Of a DNA stretch of 64,000 bases, positions 25,075-36,945 are shown in pieces. The position numbers and the translations under genes were made by a program. The stretch is from the NCBI GenBank assembly GCA_020091685.1, contig CM034601.1, positions 17,351,320 through 17,415,319 of the forward strand, given 5' to 3'. Numbering within the stretch: the stretch's first letter is position 1; each line of letters opens with the position of its first letter. Under the pieces are notes generated by a model that was not told where the DNA came from, did no database searches, and saw only the letters and a program-made list of their open reading frames with translations. The DNA is from Lutjanus erythropterus (lineage: Eukaryota > Chordata > Actinopteri > Lutjaniformes > Lutjanidae).

Positions 25075-25400
25075 GGGCTGTTCACTGACTTTCACCGAGG
25101 AGACTGGGGTTTGTCACATGTGAAAACCAAAACATTACTGAAAGTTTTAAGGTACATGTTGTAACCCCAAACATGGTCTTATCCTAAACCTACCCAAGTA
25201 GTTTTTGTGCCTAAACCTGACCAAACTGCCACCATTTCTGGTCTTTCTGGCAGCGTTTCATACAGCTGCCAAAGGGTACCGTGTGCATCAGAATGAGCTG
25301 CCGAGGGGCAGTGACCAAATGTCAGTTTGTGATGAGTTGGGATGAGAACGAGTGGCCAGCCATGACCTAAGCATGTGGGAAAAAAATGGAAATGGACAAA
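25075..25400 (+). repeat. Dispersed repeat (CCTAAACCT type)
   Basis: It contains TCCTAAACCTACCCAAGTAG and TGCCTAAACCTGACC; a related CCTAAACCTAACCAAGTAAT lies at 47930, and the ACTGGGGTTT / AAACCCCAGTCTCC motif is found in opposite orientation at 25104 and 48054. Confidence 0.5.
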
Positions 25401-28400
25401 ATTTGTCTGACAATGAATGTTTAAATTATTATTATCAGCACTTTATAATAACCATAATCCAGTCAGTAACACTCTTGTTGTAGGATTAACCATTTATTGC
25501 AGCAAATGGAAATACAGATATGTTTGGCGCTAATGGCTCCTCTCTTAAAATGCTCCCTGAATTGACCAAACAGCATGCTAAGCTAACACAGGGAGCACAA
25601 TGCAAAACCACCCAGGGTGTACTAGAGGGAGCCCTATGCAAAAGAATATTTGTTTCTCTTTTTTTAAACTTTGAGCCCTGTGATGGCCAAGGCCACACAA
25701 ATGGACAGTTGAGGGTAAAACCATGCACACATTCACCTCACTTCTTTGTTCAGGTTAATTTAATTTGCAGTCAGCCACACCCCAAACAATTCAGGTCCAC
25801 ACTACAGTTTATTTGAGTTATAATTTCTTTATATTCCTCTAGCTTTACACTGTTTAAATGGAGTACACACATTGTCACACTGTAAGGTTAAATTTAGTAA
25901 ATTTCTGTTGTATTAATCATTTTTCTTTGTCTTCTTTTGACTTACCATGCTGGTGGGGGTGGTTTCTTCCTGGACAGGCAAAAGGTGTGGCCAAGGGGTG
26001 GAACCTGTTAAATCCTGTGGCCAGCTCATCAGGCCATACCATCTCCAGCCATGTCAGAGGGGGGTTTGGGTTTAGTTAGTTTTGCCTGTGTATTAGTTTT
26101 AGTGGATATGCATTTTGTTTTCCCCCTTTTGTGTTAGTTGGTTTGGCCAAGCCAGTATATATTTTCCCTCATGTTTCATTTTGTTAGGTCAGTTTGTTCA
26201 GTTAACGCCTTGTTTTGTTGCTGTCATTTTGAGTATAGTTATATTCTGTTGACCTCTTTTATAGGCCTAGTTATTAAGTTCCTGGTTTATATTGTTTGGC
26301 ATTTTTTAGGTAAATAAAAACCCTCCTTTTCAACAAATTCTTGTTCTTCTCTTTGCCTCACTGCTTGGTCCCTGACAAGCCCTGACTCTCAACCAAAAAG
26401 ATAGAGGCTGAGGTGGTGGCAGCAAGCGGTGTGTGCAGCATTGAGAGGAGAGAGATATGTGAGGATGGCGTCATGTTTAAATGGACCACCTTGCGCTGAG
26501 AATGGCTGTGATTGGTGTGTGACTGATTGGTAGCAATGATTCAACAACTGACAGTCTGTCAGCTGATTACAGCTGAGGCGCCTGATTTCCATGTCCTGCA
26601 TGAAGTAAGGCAAAGCTTCATTTAATCAATAGTAAATTAAATTTTGTTGTTTAACTTTTGCTAAGTTATTTTATTGGTAAAAGCCATCCAGATGATTTTT
26701 GCATCTGCAGGGTTTTGCAGTCAAGTTAGCAATAATAAAAATGCAATGTTTGGGTAGGCTTTGTAAATACAGGCACAAAAACCACTTGGGTTGGTTTAGA
26801 TTGAGCTGTGGGTAAGTTCATGTACATAATACAACATATGTAAGTTACGTATATAAATACATGGAGCCTATTATCATCAGTTGAAACCTTATAATAGCCC
26901 TCCAAATAATGTTTATAAACAAACTGATTTAATAACTTGACAAACTAATTATTAATCATTAACAAAGTGTTACAAATATCAAGACATTTTTATTGTGACA
27001 TTTGATATATTGCAACATACCCACCCAAAACAAAAATCAAGTCAGATTTATTCCATACTAAAGTAAAATAACAGTATTAACTAGTCTGCAGTAAAAACGA
27101 TGCAGTTGCAGATCAGAAAGTGGAATGGGCCAGACTGAATTCATAGACTGAAAGAGTCTCTGTTGAGGTCAGGCTACAGCAGCCGTCTGAACAAGAGCAT
27201 TAGCATTTCAAAGTCCATGTCCAGATATGGCAATTTATTTCCCCCATACACTGAAAGGTGACGATAATGTGCTGTTTTAATAGTCTCTTTCAGAGTAGTG
27301 TATTTATCAAAATGAAAGGATTATCTTAAAGGGCAGCAAAGTTTGTGATTTCAGTTGAGTCTTGTGATGATAAAAGTCAAACTGAAGATAATGGGAAACG
27401 AGCTGTAAGTTTCTGACTTTATACTGCAGTATACAGCTGTAGGAGACACAGCCCTCTACTGTACGTACGTCTGTGGTGTAGTTCACTTCTCATATAAATG
27501 CTCTTGACGTTGTAAAGTTGCAACTCTGCGGAGGAGCGGTGCCTTGATCCTGTTTCTTGCTCTCTCGTGAAGTGGAAACCTGGCAGCCACAGGAACATGA
27601 GAAAGCAGATTAGGGTTTCAGATCACAACCCTGCTGTATAATACATTCAACATCTCTCCAAATCCAACCTCATTTTCATTAGCATTTAGATATTGTCATC
27701 ATCCATTCCACTCCACATCCCTGCCATGCCTATTCCAAGTCCTGCAGCAACAATGACCTTCCATGGGGAAAAAAAGCAGGATCCTGTCAGCCAGAGCTTT
27801 GCGCCGTAGGCATCATTGGAAATTACATTTAAATTCCTTGAGCAGGTTAATTCACATTCACCATATGTATAAAGGACTATAATAGTAAAACAATCAGCAG
27901 ATAAGTGTGATGCAGTGCGTTTTATGTGCTTATGTATCTGCTTATGTGAATAAGTAAATGATTGGTGGATGAACATGAGAAAAAGTGAGCAAGAGACAGA
28001 GATCAAGAGAAATCTGTGTTAAACAGGTGAATTCTAGTGGTAATGCTAGATTGCTAATGTGGACCAGAGATAAATATATAATTTAGACACAAGATTACAG
28101 CTCAAAGGTCATCCAGCGAAACATTAAACTTGGCCATCCTGTGCACTTATGAAAGCTCTTAAAATGTTCCTCACGCACAGAAATGAATACGTGTCCTGCA
28201 ACATATACCATGGCCTCAACAGCTGGGGTTAAAACTTAAAGTTCCCTCTAGGAAGGTTATGTCTGCAACACAACATGAATAATGCAGCACTGAGTGGATT
28301 TAACATCCAGACCTTTGGAGCAAAGTGTGTGTGGAGACACATGCATGTGACAGAGAGAGAAAGAGAGGGACGGAAAGTGGCCAGCTGCTCACAGATGTGC

Positions 28401-28614
28401 CATAGAAACATTAAACAAGACAATGAATCACAAGACATTATTATTATCAAATTATTATTATTATTATTGATGCTTTGGTTTTATTGTTCACCTGACAGTC
28501 ATTCCAAATAAAGCATACTGAATTAAATTGAATGGACATTTAGCTCCACTCAATAAAAATGAGACTGACCTAGTGTCTGTTGTGGAAAATCTCGGCTGAA
28601 TAGAAAATTAAAAT
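25401..28614. other. Non-coding, repeat debris
   Basis: Short chance frames only. AATAAAAACC near 26313 may be the 3' end of an unidentified element. ATT trinucleotide run at 28438-28468. Confidence 0.4.
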
Positions 28615-29440
28615 GTACTTTTTTGCCTCGTTTTGCCAGAGGCACTAGGGCCAAGGCCAGAGGCATCCTATCCTTGGGAGGGTAATTATGTGTAAAGCCA
28701 CTACATATTCCAAAAATACACATAATGTGCTGTGGCTGCTAAAGTACCTAAAAAATCATGAGCTGTGATGAAAAATTCCATCTTTTTGGCACATCAAAGT
28801 GAGTGCTAGATAGTCAAAAGAATGTATAAGCAGTGGCACATGTTCTAAATAATACATTTCAGTAAATATTTGTACTTGCATGCAAAACTGAATACATTTT
28901 AAGGCTGATAATGTCAAAACATTTTCAGCTCAGCATTTAAGACAATTTCCCCATGAAGCTGATTGGCAAACTTAGCACTCTGGGCTTGAGTGTGCCAAGA
29001 AATATAAAGGAATGTCATGCGATAAAATGTCTTCAAAAGGCTGTATTTCAAATCTTATGATGATGCCCAATGGCTGCCAAGACAGTCCAAGACTCAAGTC
29101 ACACTTATTCTATAAATAATTGAAATCACCGTTTTAAATGGTGCACAGTAAAAATAAAAAAGAACAAAAGAGCTCTGCAGGGGCACTAAGGTCAAGTCCA
29201 GAGGGATCCTGTCTAGCTTGGGCAGTTATGTGTAAAGGCAGCACGTTTTACAAAAGCACACATAAATGTGTTGTACTACGTTCCCTAAAGTTGCGACTGG
29301 TGTGAAAAATTACACCTCCTTGGTACACCAAAGAGAGAGCAAGATAGTCAAAGGAAAAACAGTGGCAAGTTTTAAATGTTTAATTTCAGTAAATATTTGT
29401 ACTTGGAGGCAAAACTGAATACATCTTTAATGTTTTCTAA
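28615..29440 (+). repeat. Local tandem duplication of a roughly 300-bp block
   Basis: A block at 28625-28920 recurs at 29172-29432 in the same order: GGCACTAGGGCCAAG / GGCACTAAGGTCAAG, TTATGTGTAAAG, ACACATAA, CAGTAAATATTTGTACTTG and AAAACTGAATACAT. The two lie about 540 bp apart, separated by the block that is also found at 24.7 kb. No coding content. Confidence 0.75.
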
Positions 29441-29454
29441 TGTTGAACTTTTTC

Positions 29455-30960
29455 AGTTCAGAATTCAACACACTCTGCAGCTGGATACTGGGTATCCACA
29501 CAAACAGACCTCAGACATTTTGGACTGGCGGTCTCGCCTCCTCCAGTCTGGTGCTCAACAGCTCCCCAGGGCTGTGTGCTCAGCCCCCTCCTTTTTCCTG
29601 CTGTACACGCGTGACTGCAGCCCTGAACATGGAAAGAGGTCTATAGTGAAGTTCATAGATGATACCATATCAGGAGGAAATCACAGAGTGGTGTACAGCA
29701 AACAACCTACTGCTCAAATTCAGCAAAACCAAGGAAATGATGATTGATTTTCAGAGAAAGGAGGCAAAGCCACACCCCTGTCTACATCAGAGTAGCCGAG
29801 GTGGAGCAAGTGAACAGTTTTAGGTTCCTGGGAATCAGCATCACTGGGAACCTGTCAAGGACATCACACATCTCTAGCCTGGTAAAGAAGGCTCAGGCAG
29901 ATGTATTTCTTTAGGAAATTTAATGAGGCAAAATTCCTGAGCCAAGTTCTTGTTAAAGGAATAGTTAGGATTACTTTAAGTGGGGTTCTTATTCATACTT
30001 ATGCATAGTTAGTGTGTTACCTACAGGAAATGCCGTTAGACACACCAGCAGTTTAGAGAAGCAGCAGGAATACTTGTAGGAAGCTAAGAAAATTTACTGC
30101 TGTGGACGTTATTATGTGACTTAAATGTTTTAAAAGGTTAGTTCAGATTCATCTAAGTCACACAATAACACAAACTAACTGACCCATAGAAGCAGCAGGA
30201 GAACATGTTCTAAAATTAAAGAATTAGTCTAGGGTTGTGTGTGTGTGAGAGAGAGAGATTTGGCTAATGTAAAACTGCAGTTACTTATCAGTAAAGGCTG
30301 TCTGATTGCAAGATAAAGCTGTGAAAATATTATAAATATAGCAGACACTTAGTAGGGGGGAGCACCTTTTTTTAAGTGGCTAAATACATTGTGTTGCCGG
30401 CCCCCGTCCACAGCAGTACATTGCTTCCATGGTGATATTTCTTCCTGCTCGGGGCGTTCCCTCAGACAACCCCACTTCAAATAACCTGTACTATCCCTTC
30501 AAATATAACAGAGGACCTATAGAAGGCCTCCTGTCTGGAAACATCACAAACTGGCATTAGGGGTCCGCAGCCCAGGACAGGAAGACTCTGCAGAACATCA
30601 CTGGTGCCCATCTACTGAGCATCTGTGATACTGGGGAGGTGAGGTGCCAGCGCAGAGCCCAAAGGATACGGAAAGACAACAACCACCCCAGCCACAGCCT
30701 GTTCACCCTGCTGCCATCTAACAAGAGATACAGAAGTATCTGCTGCCTTACAACCAGACTACAGAGCAGCATCTTCCCACAGGCTATGAGACTGTTTAAT
30801 TCATCCTCAGCGCTCCATTATGCAAAATACATTTTTTCTTGTGACTTATTATTTATTTATACAACCTACTGTATATAATTGTAACACTCCTCTCTGTGAG
30901 AAGCAAAAGGGAACTACATCTTAATCTTGTTATTCAACCCTGTGTTTTGTACTGATAAAT
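29455..30960 (+). pseudogene. L2/CR1-like LINE reverse transcriptase remnant, split by an insertion
   Basis: Broken frames show the C-terminal half of a non-LTR reverse transcriptase. They include SEFNT and WILGIHTNRPQ, then SSSLVLN before a decayed APQGxVLSP, FFLLYTRDCSPEHGK, IVKFIDDT (catalytic FADD changed to FIDD), LLLKFSKTKEMMIDFQRK, FRFLGISITGNL and LVKKAQ. After a 550-bp insertion (29953-30502) the frame resumes with NRGPIEGLLSGNITNW, then RRAQRIRKDNNHPSHSLFTL and KRYRSI, ending FPQAMRLFNSS. Several frameshifts and a stop (TAG after NITNWH) make it dead. The clade is inferred from remembered family patterns. Confidence 0.8.
29953..30502. mobile_element. MITE inserted in the LINE remnant
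   Basis: The left end TTAAAGGAATAGTTAGGATT and the reverse complement of the right end, TTGAAGGGATAGTACAGGTT, align over about 36 bp, both running on to AAGTGGGGTT. About 550 bp, with no open frame of note. A short (GT)(GA) run lies inside at 30237-30258. The LINE frame continues across it, so this insertion is younger than the LINE. Confidence 0.8.
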
Positions 30961-32077
30961 AAATCTACCTTGTGGCTTTTTCTGTTCTGTTATGCCTCAG
31001 ATATGATCGTCCTGAGGAGGCTCATATTATTTGATCAACCTTGATAAAATATAACTTCATAAGGCTGCAGTTTTCAAAAGAAGCAACTGTTAAAACTCTG
31101 TCCAGCCAGTGAGATATTTTGGCACAACCATTACACCACCATCCACTATTTCTCCCCTGAGTTTTTTTTTTTTCCCAGCTGCAAGTAGCTCCTCCATATC
31201 CTTTGCAGATTAAATTATGGGGAAATGGTCTCCATCAACACCACACTCAAAAATGGAGCAATTTCAGATTGCATGGTCGCATTAGTATGTATAAGCATTT
31301 TTTCCACTAGGAATGTGCTCTATTTGCATAATGAAAACACTGTCTCTTGAGTTAGTATACAGTATGCAACTAGGACACAGAGAGTGCATTTAAGGGAGTC
31401 AATGATGCTTTACCTGCTAACTGTGTGTAAGCTGTCAGCTAAATAACTAAAGTAAAGTGTGTTTGACAGCCTGTAATGACATTAGCCACGGTAACTTTAA
31501 CATAGTTTTGTCGCCCCTGCTGTCCACAGACCATAAAATTAAGAATTACTGCCAGTGCCGGAGTGGTGACAGAGAAAGTGAGAAGCTGCTAGAACTGCTA
31601 ACGAGTTAGCTGTGTACCGCGACTACCCCGATGACCTGTGTGCACCTGCCGGAGAGATGATGGATGTACCCTCAAAATGTAACAACGCTTCCATTTGGAG
31701 ATTACTGGGTGAGTCATCATCTCCCTTAAATAGATGGATACACTCAGGAATACACATGCACATAAACACCACACACACATGCACTGTACTCCAATATATC
31801 ATCTTGCCGCTTGTCAGTCAGTCAGTGTTATCCATCGTGGACATGACTGAGCCACAGACCCACCCTTTGCAGATTTCATTTCCTCATTTAATTATCTAGT
31901 AATGTTTTGGTAAATTAAAAGCTCAATTTATCCCAGAGTTTCCCCTAGCATTCAATCGGAGCTGGAACAATTAAATTTTTAATGGCTTTCAGGGGAAGTT
32001 CTAGTGCGACATGATGGTCTAAATGCTATTTTAGAGGCTGTTTCTGCCTGAGAAGTTCAAAAAAATGAGGCGATAGA
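30961..32077. other. Non-coding
   Basis: No gene recognised. The frame at 31612-31899 has no family resemblance. Confidence 0.4.
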
Positions 32078-32946
32078 TACACTCTTAGAATTAAAGGTGC
32101 TATAAAGGGTTCTTTGGCATGTCCTCATAGGAGAACCCTTATTTCGTTCATGATAAACAAAAAAAGTTCCACTTGGAACCACTTCAGAGAGTTCTACCTA
32201 GAACCATCTGTGAAAGGTTCAATCCTGAACCTCCTACAAGGGGTTCTAAAGAGAACGTTTATATGGTGTAATAGTTCCACCCAGAACCCTCTCCGAAAAT
32301 TGTATTCAGAACCTCAGCACCTTTTAAGGTTGTCAACAATAACCCACCAAGGGGGTTCTACTGAGAACCTTTTTATATTCCACAGGTTTTATCAAGCACA
32401 CACCCAGGAGGTTCTACTGAGAACCTTTTTATATTCCACAGGTTTTATCAAGCACACACCCAGGAGGTTCTACTGAGAACCTTTTTATATTCCATAGGTT
32501 TTATCAAGCACACACCCAGGAGGTTCTACTGAGAACCTTTTTTTTAATCTTCCAAGGGGTTTATCTAGAACACATTCGGGGGTTCTTTTGAGAACTTTTT
32601 TATATCCTAAGGGTTTTATCCAGAACCCACCCAGGAGGTCTACCAAGAACCTTTTTTTATAGTCCAAGGGGTTTCAGGGGGTTCAATTGAGAACCTTTTT
32701 ATTTTGTGGTACTAAAAATTCTTGTCAAACCCTTGATGAAAGAATTCTTCTCAACAATCCTTGAAGAACTCTTTATTCTAAAAGGGTTCTTTGGATGAAA
32801 AGGGTTCTTTATGGAACCCTTACTCTTACAAACAACCCTTGACAAACCCCTTATTCAGAAAACAATTCTTCAGAAGCAAATGGTTCTGGGTAGAACCTCA
32901 GCCCTTCAGGAAGAACCATTTTTAAACCCTCATATCCAAGAGTGTA
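32078..32946 (+). mobile_element. Non-autonomous TIR element with internal tandem array
   Basis: The ends are inverted repeats: TACACTCTTAGAA on the left and CCAAGAGTGTA on the right. The body is built from many GGTTCT/AGAACC units in both orientations, as in a common fish repeat. Open frames through it consist of these units only. No clear target-site duplication. Confidence 0.75.
32354..32700 (+). repeat. 56-bp tandem repeat inside the TIR element
   Basis: The unit begins GGTTCTACTGAGAACCTTTT, itself partly palindromic (GGTTCT...AGAACC), and ends AAGCACACACCCAGGA. Three copies from 32354, 32410 and 32466 are almost identical; three or four diverged copies follow to about 32700. Confidence 0.85.
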
Positions 32947-33700
32947 GAAATCTTGTCATTTTTGGCAAGAAAATGCTCAAATGCAGAGCACAAAATATCA
33001 GCTATAGGAGCATTCAATACAAAAATATCAGATTCTGCCTTCAAAAAAATCCCATATCAGCTGAACCCGAGCATGCACACGCACATACACACACTCCCAC
33101 ACACGCACAGCATGAATAAATCTCACACCTTGGTAGGTTTAAGCTGTTCTAGTCTGTTTTCTCTTCTGAGCCAAGCAGCTGCCAGTCCATCATCCCTCCA
33201 GACACCCTGAATTCAGCAGCAGCAGTTTTCTTCTTATCCTGTCTGGTTCCAAATGGTTTGAGTTTGAATCAGCCTCAATTTATACCCAAAAGGCACGCAT
33301 GCAGGATGTGGAGGAAGTCAATAAACTAATAAAAACATTTCACTGGACATATTTTGTGTGAACATCTCTGAATCTCTGTGTATCTGTGTATAACTGTATG
33401 AAAAGCGACAGTAAAAGGCGCACATCTAAACCTCATTTTATTTAGGCCTTGGAAAGGTAAATACAAACCACAGTAATAGTGACGAGAAGAAAAATGAGAA
33501 GAATAACTGAATCAATGAGATGAGATGAAACCGAGAGTGCAGCACTGTATCCTGTCAGCACGAGTACGAGAGGGGTTCCTATAAAAACTCAGAAAAAAGC
33601 CTCATGCTGGAGTTACTCGTGTGCACCACTCAAACAAACAACACCGCACACTCCCTCTAATAGGCACACACAAAAACACACAATAAAACCCCATCATCCT

Positions 33701-33733
<33 letters not shown>

Positions 33734-35231
33734 TATACCACACGCTGGTATCAGACCCAAATGAGGTTTAATTAAAACACGATTACATTACTTTTAATTC
33801 ATGATATGGTAATGTTGTTGGCATCGCTGCTGCTCTCTGAGAAAGTCTAAGGGATCAAATTAACAGGATTACAAGTTCATCCGAGCTCAAAACTTTAGGC
33901 ATTACAAAGTAAACAAACAATTCAGAGAAGAGGTTTGATTCTGACACTAAACAAACGCTCCCCATCGAAGCAAAAACCATCAAATGCTACTTGGAGCCAC
34001 AAAAAACAAAACCCTACAGTAAAATCCTGTATTTTCCTGTATTTTCATTCATTATTCTGAAAGGCAAGTTCACAATGCTGCATAAAAACATTTCACTGTG
34101 TTGAAATGTACAGAGCAATACCATAAATCACATCAAGAATATGAACAGACATATCAACAAATGTCCAAAGACACATATATTACCATGGGTGGAAGTAAAA
34201 AATTCAACTACTCATATTGCTGTAATTTGTTTGGAATGTTGTATTTTTCTGAGAAGTCTGTAATTTCACTCTTACTTAAACAGGCTATGCATTACACCAC
34301 TGGTTCCCAAACCTTCAGTCTTCTCCATCCTGGGAAAACCTGGGAAAATCACATGCAGGAAGAAAGAAATCTGACTGAGGTTCCACTGGGTACCAAGCTT
34401 GTTCAACTGTATTTTGAGCACAGAGCAAAAAGGGGCGGGATTTATTAACGGTCAGTTATCTGTGTTATATAGTGTGTTACTGTATAATATATGGTATATA
34501 TGTTATACTGTAAATAATATCTAACTTTATGTTAAATAAAAACTTAGATATTTGCTGCTACAATATTTTTCAACTTTTTTTTACAGGAATATGACTGGAG
34601 CTGCAGGTTCACAACATTTATAAAACAGCTCAGTGTCTGAGGAATCATATATCAGCAGATACATATCACAGATAATACTGCACAGACAAGATTTCACTTT
34701 ATCTCAGACATTTGGATCTGTCCTCTGCAGCATGGAGTAGGTCCTTTGGGCTGAATTTTAATGGGCACTACACTTTTGTCCTCATAGCTAGTGTCTATAG
34801 CAGCATGTCAAAACAGTCTGGAGATTATTGCAAGTGAAGACCATTCCCTGCAGCTAATAATTCCCTTGTCAATAATGCATGCAGTCATATAAATCACAAT
34901 TCGTTTGTTTATCTGGCCTCGCCAAGGTCATTCCTCCTCTTCCTCTCCTTCGTCTTCTCATCTATTTCCTCCTCAGCTCTCATTTCTTCCCTACTACAGC
35001 GATCTGAACATTACCCCTCATCATCCTTTCAATCCGGCTCTTCTTACCATCTCCCAACTCTTACTCAGCCGTGTAAATAAGTGATGACCATCTTGGCATG
35101 ATTGTAAGTTAGTTTGTTTTCTCTGAGACAAACTTGGGCTGCAGAAATCAAACATTTTCTGCTCCGCCGAAGGGCACATCTGTTCATGTGTGCACACTGC
35201 AGACCTGTAAATGCACGTACAGGCACGTGAC

Positions 35232-35234
<3 letters not shown>
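32947..35234. other. Non-coding
   Basis: Holds the CA run at 33.7 kb and a repeat fragment near 34.3-34.45 kb. No gene recognised. Confidence 0.4.
33710..33734. repeat. (CA)n microsatellite
   Basis: About 12 CA units. Confidence 0.9.

Positions 35235-35315
<81 letters not shown>
35235..35315. repeat. (AC)n microsatellite, about 40 units
   Basis: The longest dinucleotide run in the window, uninterrupted over about 81 bp. The Cys-Val and His-Thr open frames across it are artefacts. Confidence 0.97.
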
Positions 35316-35320
<5 letters not shown>

Positions 35321-36016
35321 ACATGCGACACTGCAGCTACACCCCTGAATCCCTGCTGAGCCATCACAAGTCACGGCTCTCTAAATTAAATAACATCAAA
35401 TTAGATTAAAGTAAATGAAACATCACTGAGGAGCAGGGGGACGAGAGGATGGAAGAAGGGTTGTGCAGGGATAGCGAGGAGGGAAGGGGAGCGGAGGAGA
35501 GGTGGGAAAGAGAGGCAGCAGAGTAGTTTATGTAGATCTAAGGTGAAAGAGAGGTTGTGGAAAGAAAGAGTTGAGGGAGAGGAGAAAAAAGGGGAAGGTG
35601 AAGTTAAGGGGACAGAGGGAATGATGGAGGAGCAAAGAGAGAGAGAGGGTACAGTAAACAAACACTTGATGAGGAGCCAGGAGGATCGTTTGTGTGTGTG
35701 TGTGTGTGTGCATCGGTGTCATCTATAGGGGGGCATTGGGTTTTATGCTCACCCAAAGTTAAAGGTGAGGATGCAACACCCTCCCAAGTCTTAAGGCAAA
35801 GCAGGAAAACACAGCGGTAAAATTGCCTAGACTAATAAATTTCACTGGTGTTTGAAAGGACCACAAATAAAGTCGCATATTGTTATTCATAATTAATTTA
35901 CACGATGAGGCGTAGTGTGTGTTTTCTTGCTCTTATGTTTGCTTTAATTAATCAATTTAATTAATTTGATTGAATGAGGCGACACAACACGTCTGCCACC
36001 AGCTTTATGTGGAAAT

Positions 36017-36937
36017 CAGAGGTGGGAGTAAGTCACCAATGTGCAAGTCTCAAGCAAGTCCCAAGTTACAGAGAATCCGGCAAGTTGAGTTGTATCATTA
36101 CTCAGATCAAGCAAGTCAACTCATATGAAATTCCAAAAATCCCCTAAAATTAGTTAAAAGACAGCAGATATGAAAAGTTTTATTTGCAACATTAACTAAA
36201 ATTGCTGCACCCTGCTTACACCTTATAAGTCTTGCAGATATTTGACATTTTGTGTCAATCAAGAACCTCTAAATGAAAATGAAAAACTGAAGTATGAAGC
36301 ACAAAATTTCTGTCACAGTTTGGGATGCATGATAGGGATTTTTTTTTCAGCTGATAACCCATAATTACCTCATTACCGATGCAAATAAGATAACTGATAG
36401 TTTTGCGTATGTATTTTAAAGGAAGTTTATATAACCTGTAGTTTTTTCATACCTGAGAGCAAGAAAGGCTAAGATGTAGTGAGCAAAAATGGATGGTTTA
36501 ATATTCCACAGATGGAACCATCAAAAACAAACATTAAACATTAATAAACATTAAATTTTAACTGGTATTTTTAATAATTGGCCTAATATTGAATGATAAT
36601 CAATCAGCACCAGTATTTATTGCACATCCCCAACATTAGGTTTAGCCTATGAGGGCATATAAGGTGCTTACTGCTGTTTTCTTCTTTGTACTGTCACTGA
36701 AAATATAATTATTTTTGGACTGACCCCAAGCTGTTTCATGTTTTGGCCTCTGCTGCTCTGCCTAGAAGCAGTAATATTTAAATAAAATAATACTTAACTA
36801 AAAAAGTCAAGTCCTTTCAAATCATCTGTCTCGAGTCTAAGTCAAGTGGAATCTTTTATCAGTCTTAGTCAGGCAAGTCTCAAGTCCTCACATTTGTGAC
36901 TTAAGTCAAGTGATGTGACTCAAGTCCCTCACCTCTG
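36017..36937 (+). mobile_element. hAT-like non-autonomous transposon with target-site duplication
   Basis: The ends are CAGAGGTGGGAGTAAGTCAC and, in reverse complement, CAGAGGTGAGGGACTTGAGT. The inner parts carry many CAAGTC/GACTTG units. The flanks GTGGAAAT (36009-36016) and GTGGAAAC (36938-36945) form an 8-bp duplication with one mismatch, as expected of hAT. 921 bp, no transposase frame. Confidence 0.85.
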
Positions 36938-36945
36938 GTGGAAAC

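Noticed and set aside
32354..32700. Regular repeats resembling a CRISPR array
   Set aside because: Units are contiguous with no unique spacers, in a eukaryotic transposon; this is a tandem array.
32078..32720. Frames of 120 and 60 codons across the GGTTCT element
   Set aside because: Composed only of repeat units of the element, on both strands.
35021..35409. Cys-Val and His-Thr frames on both strands
   Set aside because: Direct products of the 81-bp AC microsatellite.
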